IMG/VR virus record: IMGVR_UViG_3300028800_000285
Location: 1 to 26,307 of that record
Length of the DNA stretch: 26,307 bases
Origin: a virus
Reading direction: 5' to 3' (one strand)
Shown here: positions 13,652 through 20,099 of the stretch, in pieces
Numbering within the stretch: position 1 is the first letter of the stretch
Layout of the letters: every line of letters starts with the position of its first letter
The notes under the pieces: model-generated
Seen by the model: only the letters and a program-made list of their open reading frames with translations
What the model was told of the DNA's origin: nothing
Databases searched by the model: none
Program-made: the position numbers and the translations under genes

Positions 13652-14588
13652 CGAGGTTCACCTTCAGCAGCTCCGAGAGCTGCCCCATCGCCATCCTGAA
13701 CCGCTCCTGGAAGGCCTCGTCGTGGTTCGCTACTTCGACAGCCATCTGCCGTAGCAGTAGCTCGGCCGAGAAGTCCTCGCCAGCGAGCACCGCCGCTTTC
13801 GAGTTCGTGATGAGCTGCTCCGTCTGGAACTCGTCCTGGAGCGCCATCACGAGCGCGATGGCCCACAGCATCTGCTGCTCGTGCGTGAACTGCCACCAGT
13901 CCCTAGCCCCCTGCCGGGGCCACCGGATGAGCACCTTCGTCGCCTCGGTCAGGAGCGACGGCATGGTCTCTTCGGCGAACACCTGCTGCGCCCGGTCCAT
14001 CGCCTCGTCCCGGAGCAGCTCCGAGCAGCAGGAGACCCAGAGCTTCGCGCGGGCCTTCTGGAAGCCGGCCCAGGTGACCCCGTCGGAGTCGGCGCACACG
14101 ATGTGCCGGATGTCCCCCTCGGTGATGAGCGGGAGGCCGCTGTGGCCCATGAGCGCGATGCCGCTCGGGCTCCAGTCAGTCGGCTTCGTGTACACGAACG
14201 ACTCGCTCAGGGCCGGCGCCATCACGTCCAGGTAGCGCACCGGGTTCGAGAGGAAGCAGCAGTGGAGCAGCGTCTGCGCGTAGCCCGAGCGGAGCGTGAC
14301 GCCGAGGCCCCCGAGCGCGAGGATGCCGCGCCCACAGCAGTGCGCCTGGTCGAGGTTCCCGCCAGCGCACGCGCAGGCCACCGAGAACGTCGCCTCCCAG
14401 AAGCCGGGGACGTTCGAGCGCGCATTCAGCTTCGGCTTCCGAGCGCCGACCGCGTACCAGCCGGAGTAGGAGCCGATGCGGGCCCACCGCACCCACGGGC
14501 GACCGTCCTTCGTGCGCGCGGGGCCGTCGGTCGTGACGTCGAGCGCGTCGAAGTCGGGACGCACGGAGACGCGGATGGGGGCGGTCAC
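13641..14588 (-). CDS. Putative peptidoglycan-hydrolase-like protein
   Basis: 315 residues from GTG 14588 (GTGA overlap with the upstream gene; an in-frame longer start is less likely). A segment with C-G-R-G-I-L-A-L-G-G-L-G-V-T-L-R-S-G-Y-A, then Q-T-L-L, then a helix-rich part with L-R-D-E-A-M-D-R-A-Q-Q-V-F-A-E-E, resembles the layout of some phage lysozyme/transglycosylase-like proteins, in which a Gly-rich G-x-x-x-x-L-x-x-G-x-x-Q-x-L-L block is followed by an x-Q-x-x helix. Several Cys pairs (A-C-A-C, H-C-C, S-C-C) suggest metal or disulfides. No convincing catalytic Glu assigned; low-to-moderate confidence. Confidence 0.35.
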   Translation of the reverse strand: MTAPIRVSVRPDFDALDVTTDGPARTKDGRPWVRWARIGSYSGWYAVGARKPKLNARSNVPGFWEATFSVACACAGGNLDQAHCCGRGILALGGLGVTLRSGYAQTLLHCCFLSNPVRYLDVMAPALSESFVYTKPTDWSPSGIALMGHSGLPLITEGDIRHIVCADSDGVTWAGFQKARAKLWVSCCSELLRDEAMDRAQQVFAEETMPSLLTEATKVLIRWPRQGARDWWQFTHEQQMLWAIALVMALQDEFQTEQLITNSKAAVLAGEDFSAELLLRQMAVEVANHDEAFQERFRMAMGQLSELLKVNLDGP

Positions 14589-14704
14589 CGGGGAGCCTCC
14601 ACGCAGGTGCACCGGGCGCTGTCGTGATTCCGGATCGCGCGCGCGACGTCATCCACCGACGACGCGAGGATCAGTAGACCCAAGAAGACGAGGACGCCGT
14701 TCAC
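14585..14704 (-). CDS. Very small membrane peptide (39 residues)
   Basis: GTG at 14704 overlaps the upstream stop (GTGA) and its TGA overlaps the next GTG in the same way, so coupling at both ends supports it. A short hydrophobic stretch (about residues 4-15, V-L-V-F-L-G-L-L-I-L-A) is followed by a charged tail with C-T-C. Could be a membrane peptide or a short signal; unknown function. Confidence 0.5.
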   Translation of the reverse strand: MNGVLVFLGLLILASSVDDVARAIRNHDSARCTCVEAPR

Positions 14705-14994
14705 GTTGCAAGCCAGCCCGTCAGGAGCGCTATCGCGTAGGCAGCGAGAGCCACGGTGAACGTGTGCGCCAGGCTCTTCCCGTCATCAGGGCTGCTCCGC
14801 ATCTTCAGAATGCCGAAGAGCGTATGAAGCCCCACCGCGTGACCGAGCCGGAGCGGTGGCCACCCGAACACCGGGACCACGTGCCAGCCCCAGAGGCGCA
14901 TCACCACGAAGCCCTGGAACACACAGAGGGCGGGGAGGAGCAGGAGAGCGAGCGCGTCCCAGCCGGTAGCCTTCTTCTTTTCGACGGTACTCAT
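14701..14994 (-). CDS. Small multi-span membrane protein
   Basis: 97 residues from ATG 14994. Two clear membrane helices (about 13-34 and 76-96) with a Trp/Pro-rich amphipathic part between them. The basic N-terminus (K-K-K) indicates a cytoplasmic N-terminus. ATGA overlap with the previous gene. No family; could be a holin-like or virion-membrane protein. Confidence 0.6.
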   Translation of the reverse strand: MSTVEKKKATGWDALALLLLPALCVFQGFVVMRLWGWHVVPVFGWPPLRLGHAVGLHTLFGILKMRSSPDDGKSLAHTFTVALAAYAIALLTGWLAT

Positions 14995-15503
14995 GATCCG
15001 AGGATCTCCTTCATCCGGATGTCGCCGATTGCGGTCCGGAGCTTCGCGATGTCGTTCTCCATCTTGCGCTTCGCCGTCGTAGCGTCGATGTACGACTGGT
15101 GCATCGTCGTGTGGTTTTTCTTGACGCTCTCCAGCTCTCCCTGCGCGAGAGCGAGCTTCTTCTCGGCAGCCTTGAGATTCGCCTCGGCCTCCTCCTTCTC
15201 CTTCACCCGCTCCGCGCCCGACGTGCGCCAGCCGGCGTTCTCGCTTCTCAGGGCGTCGATGACCTCGTGCGGGTCCCGAGCGAGGACGTACCAGATCTTG
15301 GTCGTCTCCCGGTGGACCAGGCGGTTCATGAACCGCCCCTCGCTCCCGCTCTCGTTCTCCGTGAGCTGCACCGGCTGCACCTCCGGCACGACAGCAAGGA
15401 GCCGCCACCCGTACGAGGCGCCGTACTTCATCTCGTCTGCCGAGACCACCTTCACGTCCGTGCCCGGCGGCAGATCGAACTTCTGGATCTCCATGATGCT
15501 CAC
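14991..15503 (-). CDS. Coiled-coil protein
   Basis: 170 residues from GTG 15503 (ATG three codons on is an alternative). N-terminal ~75 residues are globular with strands (W-R-L-L-A-V-V-P, I-W-Y-V-L-A-R). A clear coiled coil follows (about 93-160), rich in Lys/Glu/Ala heptads. Position as the second gene of the leftward unit indicates early expression. Not recognised; may scaffold or bind a partner by its coil. Confidence 0.65.
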   Translation of the reverse strand: MSIMEIQKFDLPPGTDVKVVSADEMKYGASYGWRLLAVVPEVQPVQLTENESGSEGRFMNRLVHRETTKIWYVLARDPHEVIDALRSENAGWRTSGAERVKEKEEAEANLKAAEKKLALAQGELESVKKNHTTMHQSYIDATTAKRKMENDIAKLRTAIGDIRMKEILGS

Positions 15504-15838
15504 CAGCTCCCATGCAAGCGCTTGCTCGCCTTCAAGACCGCCGACGCCATCGCGCCGAGCGACTCCGCCTCACGCTCGATGACAGCGGCGAGGAAGTGAC
15601 GACCCGCAACGAGATCGCGGAGCGAGTCGAGCGCCTGTTTGCGATCGAATGGCTGACCGCGCGGCGTCAGCTTCGCGAGCGTCGCCGCGACGCCGTTCGC
15701 GATCGCGATGTCGGTCGACTCCATGATGATGTCCGAGCCGGCGAGCACGAGGTAGTCCACCTGGGTGCCGAGCACCTGCCGCGACACGCGGACCTCGCTC
15801 GACTCGTAGCAGCCGTCTTCGTTGATTCGCTCGTTCAT
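15500..15838 (-). CDS. First gene of the leftward operon, hypothetical
   Basis: 112 residues. The ATG at 15838 follows GGAAGGAG at a good distance, so the start is secure; the long upstream in-frame extension crosses the promoter. Helix-rich with a central D-Y-L-V-L-A-G-S-D-I-I-M strand pair and C-terminal helices. It is the promoter-proximal leftward gene and may be an early regulator, but no DNA-binding motif is clear. Confidence 0.65.
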   Translation of the reverse strand: MNERINEDGCYESSEVRVSRQVLGTQVDYLVLAGSDIIMESTDIAIANGVAATLAKLTPRGQPFDRKQALDSLRDLVAGRHFLAAVIEREAESLGAMASAVLKASKRLHGSW

Positions 15839-15917
15839 GAGTGCTCCTTCCGTCCCGAAAGAATCGAGCGCGCCACCGGGACGTGGGGACGGTGCCCCAG
15901 GGCGCGCTCTACCGGGA

Positions 15918-15946
15918 GTGATAGCCAAGCTAGCCGCTCGTGTCAA
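15918..15946 (-). promoter_or_regulatory. Leftward promoter
   Basis: On the minus strand TTGACA (15946-15941), a 17-bp spacer and TATCAC (15923-15918), close to the sigma70 consensus. Transcription would start about 15910, 70 bases before the ATG at 15838. A GGCTAGC-type box fills the spacer. Confidence 0.7.
15921..15935. promoter_or_regulatory. GGCTAGC box inside the leftward promoter
   Basis: Minus strand GGCTAGCTTGGCTAT lies between -35 and -10 and overlaps the -10. Two tandem GGCTA units are 9 bp apart, almost identical to sites at 10164-10180 and 25164-25180. Likely repressor or activator site. Confidence 0.5.
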
Positions 15947-15947
15947 A

Positions 15948-15964
15948 CGGACACAGTTTGTCCG
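15948..15964. promoter_or_regulatory. Inverted repeat between the divergent promoters
   Basis: CGGACA and TGTCCG arms with a 5-bp spacer, overlapped by a second small repeat (CAAAC at 15944-15948 and GTTTG at 15956-15960). It lies next to the -35 of the leftward promoter and upstream of the rightward unit, an ideal place for a shared regulator. Confidence 0.45.
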
Positions 15965-15971
15965 GGCTTTC

Positions 15972-16016
15972 TTGACGGCTAGCCAGGCGGGGCGCAGGCT
16001 AGCCACCCACAAGGAG
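15972..16016 (+). promoter_or_regulatory. Rightward control region: TTGACG, two GGCTAGCCA boxes, RBS
   Basis: TTGACG at 15972-15977 is a possible -35. Identical GGCTAGCCA words at 15977-15985 and 15997-16005 are exactly 20 bp apart, about two helical turns. A strong AAGGAG ribosome site is at 16011-16016. No good -10 was found at the expected distance, so the exact rightward promoter is uncertain. Confidence 0.4.
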
Positions 16017-16023
16017 AGTGATG

Positions 16024-16776
16024 ATGCAAGCGATGGTGGTTCACGATGATCTCGAAAGCTTTCGACCCTGGCGCACGTTCTGGTGGAACATCGCATGGTG
16101 GTTGCTGCGTCAGCTACGCGGGGTAGAGATCTCCACCCTACTCACCAGCAAGACGCTACACTGCAATTTCCCTGACGGCTTCGCGCCGACCGCGCAGTAC
16201 CCGTACCCCGACGCCGTCACGCTCGGCTACGCGCGGCGGATGTTGACCGCCGACGTTCAGGAGGGAGCGACGTGTCCGTGCTGCACACAGTTCGCGAAAG
16301 TCTACGCGCGCACCATCACGTCCTCGATGGCGTACGCGCTCATCATGATCCACAAGCGACCGGGTGCCGCGACGGACGACCCAGCGCTCGACGCCGCCGA
16401 GGAGGCCGCAGGGATTCGGATGCCGTCGTCCGAGCCATACTTTCACGTCCCCGATTACCTCTCCTCCGTCTGCAAGCTCGGACCGACGACGCGCGGCGGT
16501 GACTGGGCGAAGCTCACCGCGTGGGGGCTCATCGAGGAGCAAGAGGGGAAGCGCGAGGACGGCTCGTCGCGCACCGGCTTCTATCGCATCACCGACAAGG
16601 GACGCGCGTTCGTGAAGGGTGCGATCCCTCTCCCGAAGCACGCGCTCTTCTACGACGGCACCGTGCTTCGGCTCGACGCCTCGGAGCTGATCTTCATCAA
16701 GGACGCACTCGGGAAGAAGTTTAGCTACGAGGAGCTGATGGCACCGGCACCGTCGGGGCTCACTGGGACGGCATGA
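16024..16776 (+). CDS. Conserved phage protein, winged-helix-like with C-x2-C
   Basis: About 250 residues. Three in-frame starts are close together (GTG 16018, ATG 16021, ATG 16024); 16024 gives the best spacing from AAGGAG. A-T-C-P-C-C-x-Q-F-A-K-V-Y lies near residue 81, then a helical A-L-I-x-I-H-K, H-V-P, G-G-D-W-A-K-L-T-A-W-G-L-I-E, then G-F-Y-R-I-T-D-K-G-R-A-F-V, and finally K-F-S-Y-E-E-L-M. I recognise this order from uncharacterised phage early proteins. The G-L-I-E ... G-R-A-F-V part is a typical winged-helix wing/strand pattern, so DNA binding is plausible. First gene of the rightward unit. Confidence 0.7.
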   Translation: MQAMVVHDDLESFRPWRTFWWNIAWWLLRQLRGVEISTLLTSKTLHCNFPDGFAPTAQYPYPDAVTLGYARRMLTADVQEGATCPCCTQFAKVYARTITSSMAYALIMIHKRPGAATDDPALDAAEEAAGIRMPSSEPYFHVPDYLSSVCKLGPTTRGGDWAKLTAWGLIEEQEGKREDGSSRTGFYRITDKGRAFVKGAIPLPKHALFYDGTVLRLDASELIFIKDALGKKFSYEELMAPAPSGLTGTA

Positions 16777-17822
16777 CGACCTACGGCGCAGCCGCTTGGA
16801 TCCAGCGACACCGTCGGATGATCTACGGCTCCTGGACGGAGGCCGAGACCGTGGGTCTCTACGACGAGACACGCCGAGCTGTGTACGCAGCGCTCGGAGA
16901 GACGCCGCCGGCAGAGACGTACTCCTCACTGCCGGCGCTAGCGGACTACGAGGAGCCCACGCTTCAAGCGGCGTGGCTTCGTCCGATGCGTGTTCCGGAC
17001 GATGGGTACGCCTACGAGTGCTCAGCGTGCAAGCAGCTGTTCGATACGGTTGGGGAGGGGTGCCTGCGCTGCGACGCCGCGCTCTGTCCCGACTGCGCTA
17101 GGCTACACGGCTGCGAGGCCACCGAGGACGCAACCCTTGCTGACATCGCGCCGGCCTTCGACTGTATCCGCCAGCGGGTGTGGCAGATCGAGCAGGTGGC
17201 TCTTGAGAAGCTCCGGAAGCTCGTTCATCGACTTCCCGATGGACACGTTTGGTTCAACGGTGACCGTGCGAGTGAAGTCGAGAGCGCGAGGGTCTCTTTT
17301 CAGAAGAGGGAAGCGGAGCAACGCGAACGGCTGGCGAAGCAGGTAGCTGAGGCGACAGCGTCACGGCAGACGCGCCTGGCGAAGCAGGCCGCAGAGGCGC
17401 CAGCGAACTTGGCGGCGCACCGCGCGCATGCGGCCGAGACGAAGCCCTTCACGATCCATCTCGGACACGAAGAGATCCTCTGGGTGACTCATGACGGCAG
17501 GATCGCTCTCTACGGCAAGTGGCTCGACGAGCAGAACCGTTCGCTCGGGAAAGCCGTCTGGCGATGGGGCACCACCTATCTTTGGGAGACAACGGTGCCC
17601 GGCAAAGCCGTGTGCTTCGCGCATCGCTCGTTAGTCGACGGCACGGTAGGCGCCGTGTTCCTGCAGCTGCATCGCGGGGGACAAATGTTCGTCGCACAAC
17701 ACGATGCTCCTGAACGGTGCGACCGCGTCCCGCTCTACGCCTACGAGGTGCTCCGAGCTTTGTGGGATTGGCTGTACCGTCAGCGTCAGGACATGGAGCG
17801 CGTCATCGCGTCCGCCTCGTGA
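16773..17822 (+). CDS. Zinc-finger / coiled-coil protein
   Basis: 349 residues, ATG 16773 overlapping the upstream stop. Residues about 80-114 carry C-S-A-C, C-L-R-C, C-P-D-C and a following C, a treble-clef/RING-like spacing. A coiled coil lies at about 178-220 and contains a 15-residue tandem repeat, R-L-A-K-Q-x-A-E-A twice. The C-terminal domain (about 225-340) is strand-rich with many Trp/Tyr. The order finger, coil, beta domain suggests a modular adaptor. No named family recognised; a link to the preceding conserved phage protein is positional only. Confidence 0.6.
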   Translation: MTTYGAAAWIQRHRRMIYGSWTEAETVGLYDETRRAVYAALGETPPAETYSSLPALADYEEPTLQAAWLRPMRVPDDGYAYECSACKQLFDTVGEGCLRCDAALCPDCARLHGCEATEDATLADIAPAFDCIRQRVWQIEQVALEKLRKLVHRLPDGHVWFNGDRASEVESARVSFQKREAEQRERLAKQVAEATASRQTRLAKQAAEAPANLAAHRAHAAETKPFTIHLGHEEILWVTHDGRIALYGKWLDEQNRSLGKAVWRWGTTYLWETTVPGKAVCFAHRSLVDGTVGAVFLQLHRGGQMFVAQHDAPERCDRVPLYAYEVLRALWDWLYRQRQDMERVIASAS

Positions 17823-18565
17823 CCGTCCGCCGCATGAAGGGCACGCTCGCTCCCGAGCTGGTCGCTCGGGCGACGCGCATCGGACGCGAGCGGCACGCGG
17901 CGCGAGGCGAGACCGTTCGCTCGGTGCAGCTCGACGAGCAGGAGGCGCTCGCCGAGCAGGCCGTGGGCATCGCGCTCAATCGCGAGTGGAAGGGCGAGTG
18001 GAGGAGCGTCGAGAAGTGGAAGGTCTGGTCGAAGCTCGGCATCGACGTGACCGGCATCCAGGTGCGCCGCACGAGCTACACGACGGGGACGCTCTCCGTG
18101 CACGAGAGCGATCCGGACGACCACGTGTTCATCCTCGTGCTCGACCGCGACGCGCCCGAGTTCGTCGTCGCCGGCTGGATGCTCGGACGGGACGCGAAGA
18201 AGCCCGCGTACTGGACTCACGAGGAGGACTCCGTTGCGCCGCCGACGTTCGAGGTGCCGCAGACCGAGCTGAAGGCCGCGTGGGATCTCCGGCTCTCTCC
18301 CGAGCACACCGGAGACGGGGAGCGGAAGCGAGACCCGGCGCAGGACTTCGGGGGCAAGGGGAGGTTCCCGCAGCGGCGCTACGCCGACGACGGGAAGCAC
18401 CCGAGCAAGTACGGCAACATCATCACCTCGAAGTTCGCGCTCCCGTGCTGCCGCTGCCAGACCATCATCCCCGCGGGCGAGCTTGTCGGCGGGAACCTCG
18501 TCACCGGCACCATCCACGGGGACCCGGGCGAGTGCCGGAAGGCGAAGCCGCGGGCCTCGCTGTAG
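17819..18565 (+). CDS. Conserved phage protein, possible nuclease fold, C-terminal zinc ribbon
   Basis: 248 residues from GTG 17819 (GTGA overlap; ATG 17834 is a later option). Core elements: a helix ending A-L-N-R-E-W, then K-L-G-I-D-V-T-G-I-Q-V-R-R-T, an H-E-S-D-P-D-D strand, F-I-L-V-L-D-R and V-A-G-W-M-L-G-R-D-A-K-K. I know this order from phage proteins and it resembles PD-(D/E)XK-type layouts, though the acidic/Lys motif is not fully convincing (Q-V-R at the second position). The C-terminus has C-C-R-C ... and a later C about 30 residues away, a possible zinc knuckle. Last gene before the terminator. Confidence 0.55.
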   Translation: MTVRRMKGTLAPELVARATRIGRERHAARGETVRSVQLDEQEALAEQAVGIALNREWKGEWRSVEKWKVWSKLGIDVTGIQVRRTSYTTGTLSVHESDPDDHVFILVLDRDAPEFVVAGWMLGRDAKKPAYWTHEEDSVAPPTFEVPQTELKAAWDLRLSPEHTGDGERKRDPAQDFGGKGRFPQRRYADDGKHPSKYGNIITSKFALPCCRCQTIIPAGELVGGNLVTGTIHGDPGECRKAKPRASL

Positions 18566-18575
18566 CAGCGCTACA
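18561..18575. repeat. TGTAGC/GCTACA hairpin overlapping the stop codon
   Basis: Perfect 6-bp arms with a 3-nt loop; the stop TAG of the upstream gene is in the left arm. A second copy of the same arms follows at 18581. The pair may be a tandem terminator or operator. Confidence 0.5.
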
Positions 18576-18580
18576 TTTCG

Positions 18581-18602
18581 TGTAGCGGCTGCTACATTTT
18601 TT
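18581..18602 (+). terminator. Intrinsic terminator
   Basis: TGTAGC and GCTACA arms with a 4-nt loop are followed directly by six T residues, the form of a rho-independent terminator. The stem is short, so read-through into the replication module is possible. Confidence 0.6.
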
Positions 18603-18625
18603 GTGGGGACAAGAAGCGGGACGCA

Positions 18626-18714
18626 CAACTGCACCGGGGCGACTGTGCGCGCCGGATCCAGCCCAGGCCGGTTTTCTCCGTGCACCCGCGCAACTGCACC
18701 GGGGCGGCTGTGCG
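18626..18714. repeat. Two 24-bp direct repeats, 65 bp apart
   Basis: CAACTGCACCGGGGCG followed by A or G and then CTGTGCG occurs at 18626-18649 and 18691-18714 with one mismatch. The first copy is flanked by CGCACA (18622-18627), complementary to TGTGCG (18644-18649), so it can form a long hairpin or a dyad site. They lie upstream of the regulator and replication genes and are candidate iterons, centromere or regulator sites. Confidence 0.55.
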
Positions 18715-18729
18715 GGCGCGGTTTGTCAC

Positions 18730-18759
18730 CACCGGTACAACACCGTTGACCTACCGGTG
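18730..18759. promoter_or_regulatory. ACCGGT box ladder (operator)
   Basis: ACCGGT (18731-18736), ACCGTT (18742-18747) and ACCGGT (18753-18758) are spaced exactly 11 bp, one helical turn, flanking and overlapping the -35. Outer boxes extend to a 7-bp inverted repeat (CACCGGT/ACCGGTG). This is how ribbon-helix-helix proteins bind in arrays, so autoregulation by the next gene is likely. Confidence 0.55.
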
Positions 18760-18774
18760 AGAGGCCTGATAGAT
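18746..18774 (+). promoter_or_regulatory. Promoter of the regulator/replication unit
   Basis: TTGACC (18746-18751), 17 bp, ATAGAT (18769-18774). The predicted start (about 18781) is only a few bases before the ATG at 18786, and no Shine-Dalgarno is present, so the message would be leaderless or nearly so. Confidence 0.55.
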
Positions 18775-18785
18775 CCGTCGGTCCC

Positions 18786-18977
18786 ATGTCCGAAGCAGCG
18801 CCGAAGCTCATGCCCCAGCGGTTCGATGTGCGTCTCGACGAGGACGACAACGAGCTGATGAACCGGCTCGTCATGAAGGAGAAGCTCTCCAAGGCGGAGA
18901 TCATGCGCCGCGCGCTCCGCGTGTACGCCAAGTCCGTTGGACTAGAGGAAACACCGTCAATTTCTGTCGTTTCGTAG
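18786..18977 (+). CDS. Ribbon-helix-helix (CopG/Arc-like) regulator
   Basis: 63 residues. One strand (R-F-D-V-R-L-D, about 12-18) followed by a helix (E-L-M-N-R-L-V-M-K-E, 23-32), a turn and a second helix (S-K-A-E-I-M-R-R-A-L-R-V-Y-A, 35-48) is the ribbon-helix-helix fold, which binds DNA as a dimer with the strand in the major groove. The ladder of ACCGGT boxes just upstream suggests it represses its own promoter and so sets replication gene expression, a copy-number-type role. The ATG has no obvious ribosome site. Confidence 0.75.
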   Translation: MSEAAPKLMPQRFDVRLDEDDNELMNRLVMKEKLSKAEIMRRALRVYAKSVGLEETPSISVVS

Positions 18978-18995
18978 TCCGAAGGGGGAGACGCG

Positions 18996-20099
18996 ATGCG
19001 GTACGAAATCGACTCGTTGATGCACGAGGACGAGAAGTTTCTCGCTCTCTCTGACGCTGGGCAGGCCCTCTGGACCCTGCTCCTCACAGGCCCCCAGCGC
19101 CGCCGGATCCCTGGGCTCCAGCACGTCACGCTCACCTTGCTAGCCGAGACGAGGCGGCGCACCCGAGCGCAGGTCGAGGAGGCGCTCGACGAGCTGCTGA
19201 AGGCCGAGATGGTGCGGTACGACCCGAAGGCACGCGTGCTCCTCCTCCCGAACCAGCCCTACTTCAACGACCGGCCGAACGGGAACATGATCCGGGGCTG
19301 GTTCACCGAGTGGAAGGGCATCCCCGACTCCCCCCTCAAAGAGGAGTTCGTCCGCATCCTCCAGAACGCTCTCGACTTCACTCCCGGGAAAGGGTCAGCG
19401 GACCGGATCCAGGGGTGGTCGGAGACCTTCGCGACCCTCACCACGAAGACCAAAAAGGGAAGGGTTACCCCCTCGGATGGGGGGGGGAAGGGTTCCGCCG
19501 AAAATGGGCCTGTGGATAAAACAGGGGAAGGGTTACCCGAAAAAGTGGCAATCCTTCCAGAAGGGTTACCATCCCAGAGGGACCCCCAACCCCGGCTGCG
19601 TGTCGTGCCCAGCACACCAGCGCAAGCTATCGGTATCCCGTCTGTTTCTGCCTCTGCATCCCCCTCATCTTCTCTCTCTCCTTCTCCTACTACTACGACT
19701 GGAATGGTTCCGAAAGGATTGGGGGAACAGACTGGATCTGGATCGTTGTATGGATCTGATCTGAGATCTGAGTCTGATCCGGATCCGGAGAGAGGGGATG
19801 CAAGGGGGGAGAGGCCGGCCAAAATTCGATGCCCGTCCGACCTCTGGGACCGGTTCCCGACGGACACCAAGGCGACGCTGAGCACGTTCCCGATCCCCGA
19901 GTGGGCCCAGCGCGCGAGCTGCCTCGGTTTCGCCGCCCGGTACGCCGGCCGCGCCGATGACCTCCGGCTCTTCGATGCCTGGGTCGCGTCCGCAGTCCGC
20001 GCCATCCAGGCCGACTGGAACGACCCGAGTAAGCGCCCGAAGGAGCCAGAGCCCGAGACGCCGCCGAAGGCTCGGCGAAAGTGGAAGAGGTTCGAGTGA
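18996..20099 (+). CDS. Replication initiator (lambda-O-like), with origin inside
   Basis: 367 residues. A strong GGGGGAG precedes ATG 18996. The N-terminal ~100 residues look like a winged helix: a W-T-L-L-L-T-G-P helix, I-P-G-L, T-L-T-L-L-A-E, then V-E-E-A-L-D-E-L-L-K-A-E-M-V-R-Y-D and the wing V-L-L-L-P-N-Q-P-Y-F. A low-complexity linker (about 150-285) covers the iterons and a Ser/Pro/Thr tract. The C-terminal ~80 residues are helical and probably contact the helicase loader. Position directly before loader and DnaB supports an initiator. It would bind the iterons within its own gene, as lambda O does. Seen: fold pattern and repeats; family name is inference. Confidence 0.65.
   Translation: MRYEIDSLMHEDEKFLALSDAGQALWTLLLTGPQRRRIPGLQHVTLTLLAETRRRTRAQVEEALDELLKAEMVRYDPKARVLLLPNQPYFNDRPNGNMIRGWFTEWKGIPDSPLKEEFVRILQNALDFTPGKGSADRIQGWSETFATLTTKTKKGRVTPSDGGGKGSAENGPVDKTGEGLPEKVAILPEGLPSQRDPQPRLRVVPSTPAQAIGIPSVSASASPSSSLSPSPTTTTGMVPKGLGEQTGSGSLYGSDLRSESDPDPERGDARGERPAKIRCPSDLWDRFPTDTKATLSTFPIPEWAQRASCLGFAARYAGRADDLRLFDAWVASAVRAIQADWNDPSKRPKEPEPETPPKARRKWKRFE
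19457..19570. other. Replication origin: four iteron-like repeats
   Basis: GGGAAGGGTTACC-type words at 19457-19470, 19485-19496 (one base shorter: GGGAAGGGTTCC), 19525-19538 and 19558-19570 (CAGAAGGGTTACC). They fall in three different reading frames of the host gene, so they are conserved as DNA and not as peptide. A-tracts lie between them. The layout is that of phage origins inside an initiator gene. Confidence 0.65.
19511..19519 (-). other. Perfect DnaA box
   Basis: TGTGGATAA on the plus strand is TTATCCACA on the minus strand, the E. coli consensus DnaA box. It sits between the second and third iteron, so host DnaA may help opening. Confidence 0.6.
19647..19697. other. Polypyrimidine tract
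   Basis: About 50 bases nearly all C/T on the plus strand, downstream of the iterons and encoding Ser/Pro/Thr. It is locally poorer in G+C than its surroundings and may help unwinding. Confidence 0.4.
19735..19785. repeat. GATC cluster
   Basis: Seven GATC sites in 51 bases (19735, 19741, 19753, 19758, 19765, 19776, 19782), far above chance in this DNA. Clustered Dam sites are known from oriC and P1 oriR and can serve methylation-dependent control. Confidence 0.55.

Noticed and set aside
19139-19145. GCTAGCC inside the initiator gene as an operator
   Set aside because: Single short match without the tandem half-site.
17786-19162. Long minus-strand open frame of 458 codons
   Set aside because: Crosses three well-supported plus-strand genes and the regulatory island; no protein-like motifs.
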